This document shows positions 1-6,143 of a stretch of DNA of 7,639 nucleotides, in pieces. The first letter of the stretch is position 1; the number at the start of each line of letters is the position of its first letter. The position numbers and the translations under genes were made by a program. The notes under the pieces were generated by a model, which was not told where the DNA came from, ran no database searches, and saw nothing but the letters and a program-made list of their open reading frames with translations. Origin of the DNA: Deltaproteobacteria bacterium. GTDB lineage: Bacteria > Desulfobacterota > Desulfobacteria > Desulfobacterales > SURF-7. The stretch covers positions 1 to 7,639 of the forward strand of contig JAFDJC010000151.1 in the NCBI GenBank assembly GCA_019307665.1. Reading direction: 5' to 3'.

Positions 1-298
1 TTTCCCTTAAACGGTTTGTGACGGTTACAAGGTCTGCTGCCTCATGCTGGTTGAAAAGCTCAGATGCGGCTTCGAAAATGATCTGATGGGTGGACCTGTA
101 AAAATCTTCTGAAGAAATGATGTCAATGATATCAAACAGCTTGTTGTTATCAAGAAGTATTGCGCTCAAAATCGATTCCTCGGCTTCAATACTATGGGGT
201 GGGAGCTTATGAAGCGAGGGATCTTTTACTGTTCCTGGCCTGCCGGCCGCCGCAAACTTACGATCACTTCTGTCTCTGGTTGAACTTGAAAGTGTCAT
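1..298 (-). CDS. dnaB: Replicative DNA helicase DnaB, N-terminal fragment (runs off left edge)
   Basis: Reading leftward from the ATG at 298-296, the frame stays open for 99 codons to the window edge. Residues 33-51 read PPHSIEAEESILSAILLDN, followed by EDFYRSTHQIIFEA at about 64-77 and ADLVTVTNRLRE at 88-99. This is the typical start of the DnaB N-terminal (primase-interacting, hexamer collar) domain. The RecA-like ATPase domain that unwinds DNA ahead of the fork would lie outside the window. About 32 poorly conserved, polar and basic residues precede the conserved block, a little longer than in many DnaB proteins. The start was chosen because the ATG follows the dnaA stop codon directly (TAGATG on the minus strand) and the frame upstream belongs to dnaA. 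No strong Shine-Dalgarno is visible; a weak purine stretch lies in the last dnaA codons, so translation may be coupled to dnaA. The family assignment is confident; the exact start is less so. Confidence 0.9.
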   Translation of the reverse strand, partial: MTLSSSTRDRSDRKFAAAGRPGTVKDPSLHKLPPHSIEAEESILSAILLDNNKLFDIIDIISSEDFYRSTHQIIFEAASELFNQHEAADLVTVTNRLRE

Positions 299-1684
299 CT
301 AGAATTTACCGGATTCCAGTTTTTTACTCAGAATGTCGACCTGCCTTTTTACAGGACTTTTAATCTTTAACTCTTTTGTAATAGCATTGATTGCATGTAT
401 AGCCGTGGCATGCTGGCGGTTAAAACTTTTTCCTATGGCCTGTAAGGGCTGATCAGTATATTTGCGGGAGAGATAGATAGCAACCTGACGGGGCCTTACA
501 ACCTCCTGCCTGCGGGAACGTGAAACAATATCTTTCATAGATATGCTGAAATCACTGCATACCAGTTTTTTAATAGATTCAACAGTAACAGACTTTTTTC
601 TTCCAGCAAGATTTTTTACAACACTCTCTGCAAGATTAAGATCAATAGGCGCCCCGAGAAGAGATGACTTTGCCGCAACTCCAATCAGTCCGCTCTCAAG
701 CTGCCTTACATTATCAGAAAGTTCACCGGCCAGGTACTCGGTGACATCTGAAGGAATGCGATAACCTTTTCGCTTCGATTTTTGCCTAAGGATTCTAACT
801 CTTGTGGAAAAATTAGGCGGTTCAATATTTGAAATAAGACCACATGAAATTCTTGAACGGAGCTGTTCGCTCATCTTGGGTATTTCTGAAGGAAGATAAC
901 AGCTGGTGAAAATGATCTTCTTTTTTGCTTCAAGCAGATAATCCAGGGCCAAGGCGAGTTCAAGCTGGGTCCTTTCCTTTCCCGTCAAAAAATGGACATC
1001 CTCGAGAAGCAGTACATCGCATTGGGACTGGTATTTTTTTTTGAATTTTTCAATTGAATTATGCCTAAACGCATGAATCATTTCACCGGCAAAATCTTCG
1101 GCTGTTATATAACATACTCGATCTTCTGGATAATTGGCAAGGATCTGCTGTCCTATTGCCTGGGACAAATGACTCTTTCCAAGGCCTGTTTTTGATAAAA
1201 GGTATAATGCATTCTGTCCTGCATTCTTTTTTGAGGCAAGGGAAAGGGCTGCTGAATATGCAAAGTCGTTGCTCATACCGACAACAAAATTATCAAAAGT
1301 AAAGTCTTTTTGAAATATTCGTTTTGCTTGTATATCACCGCTTATATCAGAAAAATGGAGCTGGCGTGCTCCAGGCACACTTTTTTGATTCTTTACAGGT
1401 GCGGTTTCAAATCGTGTACCCTTGTCTGTTTTGTGGTCGCCATTATTTTTGGAGACCTCAATTACCAGCCCTTTTTCTTTACCTGACAAATTGTGTATTT
1501 CAGATTCGATAAGGCTAACATAGCTTTTATTCACTTTTTGTTTGATAATCGAATTGGGGCAGGATAGGACAAAAGAACCGTTCTTCACCCCTTCAGGTCT
1601 TAATGGCTCGATCCACATTCCATAGCTGTGGCTGGGTATCTGTTCTCGCAGTGAAGCCTTAACCTTTTCCCAAAAATTTACCAT
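299..1684 (-). CDS. dnaA: DnaA-family replication initiator (divergent AAA+ and DNA-binding motifs)
   Basis: This 461-residue protein has the full DnaA architecture. Domain I is at about 1-75 (FWEKVKASLREQIPSHSYGMW, the DnaB- and self-interaction domain). A polar linker, domain II, spans about 76-125. The AAA+ domain III starts at FTFDNFVVGMSNDFAYSAA (128-146), and helix-turn-helix domain IV covers about 365-461. Visible motifs are Walker A SKTGLGKS (164-171), Walker B LLLED (225-229), sensor I FTSCYLP (259-265), arginine finger R278 in LRSRISCGL, sensor II NVRQLE (325-330) and a recognition signature FNRQHATAIHA (421-431). DnaA normally binds TTATNCACA boxes, opens oriC and helps load DnaB. 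Departures from consensus: the first P-loop Gly is Ser, the first Walker B Asp is Glu, sensor I SDR is SCY, and the signature RDHTTV is RQHATA with one residue fewer before it. It may be the main initiator of a divergent lineage or a DnaA paralogue. Length is normal and the frame is intact. The gene lies immediately upstream of dnaB, not dnaN. Confidence 0.9.
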   Translation of the reverse strand: MVNFWEKVKASLREQIPSHSYGMWIEPLRPEGVKNGSFVLSCPNSIIKQKVNKSYVSLIESEIHNLSGKEKGLVIEVSKNNGDHKTDKGTRFETAPVKNQKSVPGARQLHFSDISGDIQAKRIFQKDFTFDNFVVGMSNDFAYSAALSLASKKNAGQNALYLLSKTGLGKSHLSQAIGQQILANYPEDRVCYITAEDFAGEMIHAFRHNSIEKFKKKYQSQCDVLLLEDVHFLTGKERTQLELALALDYLLEAKKKIIFTSCYLPSEIPKMSEQLRSRISCGLISNIEPPNFSTRVRILRQKSKRKGYRIPSDVTEYLAGELSDNVRQLESGLIGVAAKSSLLGAPIDLNLAESVVKNLAGRKKSVTVESIKKLVCSDFSISMKDIVSRSRRQEVVRPRQVAIYLSRKYTDQPLQAIGKSFNRQHATAIHAINAITKELKIKSPVKRQVDILSKKLESGKF

Positions 1685-1788
1685 ATCAACATTATTCCAA
1701 TAAAAACCATATTATCGTAACTCCAACAAAAAATAAAATGGCATCAGCCCAGCAGAAAACAATAAAAATCATGAAAATTAGGGTCTTT

Positions 1789-1810
1789 TCAAGGGTTATC
1801 TCAAGTTATC
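1789..1810. repeat. Adjacent imperfect tandem repeat with TTATC cores
   Basis: TCAAGGGTTATC (1789-1800) is followed directly by TCAAGTTATC (1801-1810); the copies differ only by two inserted G bases. A further CAAGTT occurs at 1826-1831. The repeat lies 105-126 bases upstream of the dnaA start. Both copies contain TTATC, the first half of the DnaA box, but not the CACA half. It could be a binding site for the divergent DnaA or another regulator of dnaA, or could be chance. Confidence 0.5.
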
Positions 1811-1980
1811 AGAAGACAACCAGAACAAGTTGACATCCTGATTAGTCCATATCCTAGATGGAGTCAAATCAGATAAAGACTATTTTAGCAGACATTTGAA
1901 GCACATTATAAACACTATTCAACCTATTGTTTTTTCATTATATTTTTATTGCCAATTTGCAACTATTCCGAAATACATTA

Positions 1981-2160
1981 TATTTTAAACATTACTTTTT
2001 TTTAAGTATTTTAATGATATGCGTCCGGATTCAAGTATTTTAAAAAATATCGTTTTCTTCTATTTTCTCCAAATAGCTCTTATTTCATCCTATTTACATA
2101 ATAAATTCAAACAATGTTTTTTTAAAAAAACAATTCTCAAAATATTGTCCGGTATTTTAA
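1981..2160. repeat. Dispersed TATTTTAA / AAGTATTTTAA repeats in AT-rich DNA
   Basis: TATTTTAA occurs at 1981-1988, 2007-2014, 2036-2043 and 2153-2160. Two of these extend to AAGTATTTTAA (2004-2014 and 2033-2043), with starts 29 bases apart. GTCCGG occurs just before the third copy (2023-2028) and directly before the fourth (2147-2152). Such repeats in AT-rich DNA resemble unwinding elements or protein-binding clusters, but low complexity makes some recurrence likely by chance. Confidence 0.4.
2115..2132. repeat. Perfect 18-bp A/T palindrome (T7-A7 core)
   Basis: The sequence is TG, seven T, seven A, then CA, and is fully self-complementary. With only one G-C pair per arm it is a poor intrinsic terminator. 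T-tract to A-tract junctions affect DNA curvature and ease of melting, so a structural role in the intergenic region is more plausible than an RNA hairpin. Confidence 0.5.
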
Positions 2161-2210
2161 ATGCTTTACCTTTTCATAATCGTCAGAATTTTGACTCCTT
2201 AGAATTTTAA

Positions 2211-2239
2211 TTGAAAAAAAAAAATCCACTCTGTATTAT
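2211..2239 (+). promoter_or_regulatory. Predicted sigma70-type promoter of the pdxA-uvrA operon
   Basis: The -35 box TTGAAA (2211-2216) and -10 box TATTAT (2234-2239) are separated by exactly 17 bases, each box one base from consensus. Transcription would start near 2246, giving a leader of about 37 nt. An unbroken run of 11 A (2214-2224) covers the end of the -35 box and half of the spacer. This is the best promoter seen in the intergenic region on the plus strand and fits the position of pdxA well. Confidence 0.6.
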
Positions 2240-2272
2240 CACAGACTGCATTCTTTGCGACAATTTTTTTTT

Positions 2273-2277
2273 AGGAG
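2273..2277 (+). promoter_or_regulatory. Shine-Dalgarno AGGAG that sets the pdxA start
   Basis: AGGAG ends five bases before the ATG at 2283 and follows a run of nine T. It decides in favour of the ATG at 2283 over a TTG at 2211 in the same frame, which would add 24 residues without homology and would lie inside the promoter. Confidence 0.8.
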
Positions 2278-2282
2278 TTTTC

Positions 2283-3293
2283 ATGCAACAGATTCGACCT
2301 ATTATCGGCATTACAATGGGGGATCCGGTGGGCATCGGGCCTGAAATAATTCTTCAAGCGCTCAAAGACCCTTTGATATATCAAACCTGCCGCCCCTTTG
2401 TGCTGGGAGATATTCATATTCTAGAATCGGCAGCAGGCTGTATAAAAAATAGCCCCGACCTTTTGGCTATAGCCCATCCCCAATCTGCTAAGTATATCTA
2501 CGGGAAAATTGATGTAATGGTATTGTCCGACCTTGATCCTGATAGTATAAAATGGGGAAAACCTGATGCATCAACAGGAAAAGCAATGATAGAATATATA
2601 ACAACGGCAATTGACATGGCGACTGAAAAAAAAATCGACGCAATGGTTACCTGCCCTATCAACAAGACTGCCATGAAGCTTGCTGGGAGTGAGTTTACCG
2701 GCCACACTGAAATGCTTGCTGAAAGAACAAGCACCGACAAATATGCCATGATGCTTGCCGGCAGTAAATTAAAAGTTGCTCTGGTCACAATCCACGAACC
2801 TATAGCTAAAGTGGCGTCTATGCTTAAAACCGATAAAATCATTTCGGTTATTGAACTTACCGATCAGGAACTGTATAGAAGGTTCAATGTAGCCTCCCCT
2901 CATATTGCAGTTGCAGCGTTGAATCCGCATGCCGGTGAAAACGGACTTTTTGGTGATGAGGAGAAAAGAATCATCGAACCGGCCATAAAAATCGCCCGTA
3001 AAAAAGGATTAAATGTCTCAGGGCCGATCTCCCCTGACACGCTTTTTTTTCCTCCTGTTTCAGATCAATTCGATGCAGTGGTATGCATGTATCATGACCA
3101 GGGCCTGATACCTTTCAAGATGATCCATTTTACCGATGGAGTCAATATTACCCTCGGACTTCCGATAATCAGGACTTCCGTCGACCACGGCACGGCATAC
3201 GATATTGCCGGGAACGGCAAGGCAGATCCGGGTAGCCTTATAGCGGCAATAAGATCGGCAGCTGACCAGGTTGCTTGTATTTCGGAACAATAA
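2283..3293 (+). CDS. pdxA: 4-hydroxythreonine-4-phosphate dehydrogenase PdxA
   Basis: PdxA oxidises 4-phosphohydroxy-L-threonine with NAD; the product decarboxylates to 3-amino-2-oxopropyl phosphate, which PdxJ joins with deoxyxylulose 5-phosphate to make pyridoxine 5'-phosphate. It is a cytosolic, divalent-metal-dependent homodimer. The 336-residue product has the usual family length. It opens with GITMGDPVGIGPEI (9-22). The substrate-binding His is H141 in TGHTE. The three metal-ligand histidines correspond to H171 (TIHEP), H216 (NPHAGE) and H271 (YHDQGLIPFK), with spacings of 45 and 55 residues identical to those I recall for the E. coli enzyme. The C-terminal signature RTSVDHGTAYDIAG is at 297-310. 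No key residue is missing. The start is fixed by a strong Shine-Dalgarno. It is the first gene of the likely pdxA-uvrA-radical SAM operon, with uvrA starting 26 bp downstream. A run of nine A occurs at 2626-2634. Confidence 0.96.
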   Translation: MQQIRPIIGITMGDPVGIGPEIILQALKDPLIYQTCRPFVLGDIHILESAAGCIKNSPDLLAIAHPQSAKYIYGKIDVMVLSDLDPDSIKWGKPDASTGKAMIEYITTAIDMATEKKIDAMVTCPINKTAMKLAGSEFTGHTEMLAERTSTDKYAMMLAGSKLKVALVTIHEPIAKVASMLKTDKIISVIELTDQELYRRFNVASPHIAVAALNPHAGENGLFGDEEKRIIEPAIKIARKKGLNVSGPISPDTLFFPPVSDQFDAVVCMYHDQGLIPFKMIHFTDGVNITLGLPIIRTSVDHGTAYDIAGNGKADPGSLIAAIRSAADQVACISEQ

Positions 3294-3319
3294 ATTTTTT
3301 GAGGAAAGAACAGACATAC

Positions 3320-6136
3320 ATGGAATCGGACAAAATCATTATCAGGGGAGCCAGACAGCACAACCTGAAAAATATAGATGTTGAGATACTGCGAAATCGA
3401 CTTGTGGTGATCACGGGTCTCTCAGGTTCAGGTAAATCATCTCTTGCATTCGATACGCTTTACGCCGAAGGACAAAGAAGATATGTAGAATCGCTTTCCG
3501 CATATGCAAGGCAGTTCTTGGGGCGTATGGACAAACCTGATGTCGACATGATTGAAGGGCTATCACCTGCAATCGCCATTGAGCAGAAAAGCGCCGGCCA
3601 TAACCCGCGTTCCACAGTCGGAACCGTTACTGAAATTTACGATTACCTTCGTCTGCTCTATGCCAGAGTAGGCACACCACACTGTCACAAATGCGGAAAA
3701 CCAATCAGCTCTCAAACCATCGATCAGATTATTGACCAAATACTTTCTTTGCCGGACAAAACAAAATTTATTATCATGGCGCCTCTTGTTTCAGGCCAGA
3801 AAGGAACCCACGAAAAACTTCTGAAACGACTCAAAAAAGAAGGGTTTTCACGCGTCAGGATTGATAATGAAATAAAAGATATCGAAGATGTAGGCACACT
3901 TAAAAAGAATAAAAAACATACCATCGATGTTGTTGTGGACCGCCTTGTCATGAAAAATAACATCAGGAACCGGCTTGCGGATTCCATTGAACTTGCCATG
4001 TCACAATCTGATGGTTTTGTCCTTGTTGATATCGTGAATGCCGACCCGATTCTCTTCAGTGAGAATTCAGCCTGCGCAGACTGTGGTGTAAGCTATCCCG
4101 AATTCACGCCTGCAAGCTTTTCGTTCAATTCCCCAAAGGGCGCCTGCCAAAACTGTGACGGCCTTGGATCCACCACCGAGTTTGATCCTGATCTCATCAT
4201 ACCGAACCAAAAACTTACGCTCCGCGAAGGTGCCGTAGGTATTTGGGCCAACCGTAATTCCGTTCAGTTTGCGGAATTTTTAGATGCCCTGACTATTCAT
4301 TACGGTGTGGACATCTATACACCTTATCACAAACTTCCCGACACTTTTAAAGAAGTACTGCTGTATGGATCAGGAGATAAAGAGATACCGTTTTACTTCG
4401 AGAGGAATGGAAGAAGAGTCATATACAGAAAAAAGTTTGAAGGGATCATTCCAAATCTTGAGCGAAGATATATTGAAACCGATTCATTCCAGACCAGGGA
4501 GGAAATTAAAAGATATATGAATTTTCGGCCATGCCCTGAATGCGGGGGTAAAAGGCTAAACCGCGCAGGCAGATCCGTCAAGGTTGGCGGTATCGGCATA
4601 TCGGAAGCTACGGCCCTCTCCATCTCCGAAGCAAATGCTTTTTTCAACACCCTTAAGCTTCCCGAAAAAAAAAATATTATTGCATCGAGAATATTGAAAG
4701 AAATTTCAGAACGGCTAAGCTTTCTTGAAAATGTTGGTTTATCATACCTTTCAATCGACCGGACAGCTTCAACACTTTCGGGCGGCGAAAGCCAGAGGAT
4801 CAGGCTCGCCACACAGATCGGTTCAAAATTAACAGGTGTGCTCTACGTACTCGACGAACCAAGTATAGGTCTTCATCAACGTGACAACAGGCGTTTACTT
4901 GCCACACTCCTGAACATGAGGGATCTTGGAAACACGGTATTGGTGGTCGAGCATGATGAAGAAACGATTATGTCCGCCGACCAGGTCATTGATATGGGTC
5001 CTGCGGCAGGTATAAACGGCGGCAATATAGTTTTTTCCGGCAAGCCTAAAGATCTCTTAAAATCCCGGGACTCCCTAACCGGCAAGTATTTTTCAGGCAA
5101 AGAGAAAATTGACACGCCGGATAAAAGGCGCACCGGCAACGGCAGCAAACTGATTATTAAAGGTGCATCTGAAAACAACCTTAAACACATTCAGGCTGAA
5201 TTCCCCCTTGGATGTTTTATCTGTGTCACCGGAGTATCAGGGTCGGGAAAATCTACACTTGTGCTGGAAACACTTCACAGAATGCTGGTGCAGAGGCTTT
5301 ATCAGGCAAGGATACCTGCAGGTAAATTTGAGGAAATCTCAGGACTTGAAAACCTTGACAAGGTTGTCCATATCGACCAGTCTCCCATTGGAAGAACCCC
5401 GAGGTCTAATCCCGGCACATATACCGGCTTCTTTACCTTTATTCGAGAGCTTTTTTCAAGAACAGAAGAATCAAGAATGCGGGGATACAAACCCGGCAGA
5501 TTCAGTTTTAATGTTAAGGGCGGCAGATGTGAAGCCTGCAGCGGAGACGGCATCATCAAGATTGAAATGCATTTCCTACCGGATGTATATGTTGTGTGCG
5601 ATGTCTGCAAAGGAAAAAGATACAACCGTGAAACACTTGAAGTCAGATATAAGGGTAAAAATATTGCCGAAGTTCTTGACATGACGGTTAATCAGGCAAT
5701 ATTATTTTTCGGCAAGATCCGAAATATCAGATCAAAACTCCAGACACTTGTGGATGTCGGACTCGGCTATATTCACATAGGCCAACCAGCCACAACCCTT
5801 TCCGGCGGTGAGGCCCAGCGTGTTAAGCTATCACGGGAACTCAGCAAAAGAGGAACCGGACGCACTGTATACATACTCGATGAGCCCACAACAGGACTTC
5901 ACATAGACGACATCAAAAAACTGTTAGTGGTTCTTGGCAGGCTGGTGGATTCAGGAAATACGGTTATTGTCATTGAGCACAATCTTGATGTCATTAAATG
6001 TGCTGATTATGTCATTGATCTGGGACCCGAGGGCGGAGATGAAGGGGGCTACATCGTGGGCACAGGCACTCCCGAACAGATCGCGGCAATCAAATCTTCT
6101 CATACAGGACATTTCTTGTCTAAAATTCTTAAGTAG
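3320..6136 (+). CDS. uvrA: UvrABC excinuclease subunit A (UvrA)
   Basis: UvrA is the damage-sensing ATPase of nucleotide excision repair; it scans DNA as a dimer and delivers UvrB to the lesion. At 938 residues it has full family length. The first ATPase half has Walker A GLSGSGKS (33-40), signature LSGGE (486-490) and Walker B YVLDEPSIGL (509-518). The second half has Walker A GVSGSGKST (638-646), signature LSGGE (827-831) and Walker B YILDEPTTGL (851-860). Cysteine pairs for zinc modules are C252/C255 with C276/C279, C737/C740 with C760/C763, and probably C122/C125 with C405/C408. The conserved YVESLSAYARQFLGRMDKPD lies at 55-74. The ATG at 3320 is chosen because family homology begins at once; GAGGAAAG lies upstream with a rather long spacing of 11 nt. 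An earlier ATG at 3275 would overlap pdxA and add 15 unsupported residues. A run of ten A occurs at 4665-4674 between the first zinc region and the first signature motif. Confidence 0.98.
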   Translation: MESDKIIIRGARQHNLKNIDVEILRNRLVVITGLSGSGKSSLAFDTLYAEGQRRYVESLSAYARQFLGRMDKPDVDMIEGLSPAIAIEQKSAGHNPRSTVGTVTEIYDYLRLLYARVGTPHCHKCGKPISSQTIDQIIDQILSLPDKTKFIIMAPLVSGQKGTHEKLLKRLKKEGFSRVRIDNEIKDIEDVGTLKKNKKHTIDVVVDRLVMKNNIRNRLADSIELAMSQSDGFVLVDIVNADPILFSENSACADCGVSYPEFTPASFSFNSPKGACQNCDGLGSTTEFDPDLIIPNQKLTLREGAVGIWANRNSVQFAEFLDALTIHYGVDIYTPYHKLPDTFKEVLLYGSGDKEIPFYFERNGRRVIYRKKFEGIIPNLERRYIETDSFQTREEIKRYMNFRPCPECGGKRLNRAGRSVKVGGIGISEATALSISEANAFFNTLKLPEKKNIIASRILKEISERLSFLENVGLSYLSIDRTASTLSGGESQRIRLATQIGSKLTGVLYVLDEPSIGLHQRDNRRLLATLLNMRDLGNTVLVVEHDEETIMSADQVIDMGPAAGINGGNIVFSGKPKDLLKSRDSLTGKYFSGKEKIDTPDKRRTGNGSKLIIKGASENNLKHIQAEFPLGCFICVTGVSGSGKSTLVLETLHRMLVQRLYQARIPAGKFEEISGLENLDKVVHIDQSPIGRTPRSNPGTYTGFFTFIRELFSRTEESRMRGYKPGRFSFNVKGGRCEACSGDGIIKIEMHFLPDVYVVCDVCKGKRYNRETLEVRYKGKNIAEVLDMTVNQAILFFGKIRNIRSKLQTLVDVGLGYIHIGQPATTLSGGEAQRVKLSRELSKRGTGRTVYILDEPTTGLHIDDIKKLLVVLGRLVDSGNTVIVIEHNLDVIKCADYVIDLGPEGGDEGGYIVGTGTPEQIAAIKSSHTGHFLSKILK

Positions 6137-6143
6137 GCGCGCC

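Larger units (their letters stand above)
1685..2282. other. AT-rich divergent intergenic region between dnaA and pdxA; possible origin region
   Basis: This 598-bp stretch carries no convincing gene. It is strongly AT-rich, especially from about 1900 to 2225, with many T and A runs. It holds the tandem TTATC-containing repeat (1789-1810), several TATTTTAA copies (1981-2160), an 18-bp A/T palindrome (2115-2132) and the pdxA promoter (2211-2239). For dnaA on the minus strand, a perfect TATAAT lies at 1910-1905 without a matching -35 box, so the dnaA promoter is not resolved. The weak ribosome site for dnaA is a GGA about 11 bases before its ATG. I searched by eye for TTATNCACA on both strands and found only loose matches; the best is TTATAAACA at 1906-1914 with one mismatch, which is expected by chance in such sequence. 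Origin function is an inference from position and composition only. Confidence 0.5.

Noticed and set aside
803..811. TGTGGAAAA, one mismatch from a DnaA box
   Set aside because: It is isolated and inside the dnaA coding sequence; a single near-match is expected by chance.
1830..1835. Perfect TTGACA on the plus strand
   Set aside because: No acceptable -10 hexamer occurs at 16-18 bases, and it would give a leader of over 400 nt for pdxA.
2019..2210. 63-codon open frame in the intergenic region with hydrophobic residues
   Set aside because: There is no Shine-Dalgarno, the composition simply follows the AT-rich DNA (Phe, Ile, Lys, Leu), and it overlaps the repeat elements; no recognisable domain.
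2211..2282. 24-residue N-terminal extension of PdxA from a TTG
   Set aside because: It lacks family homology and a ribosome site and overlaps the predicted promoter; AGGAG before the ATG at 2283 is much stronger.
2246..2282. Possible attenuator (GCA/TGC stem followed by nine T) in the pdxA leader
   Set aside because: The stem is only three base pairs and too weak to terminate; the T run is better seen as an A/U-rich ribosome standby region.
4393..4812. Long antisense frames within uvrA and other genes
   Set aside because: They are shadows of strongly conserved coding on the other strand, with no domains or ribosome sites.
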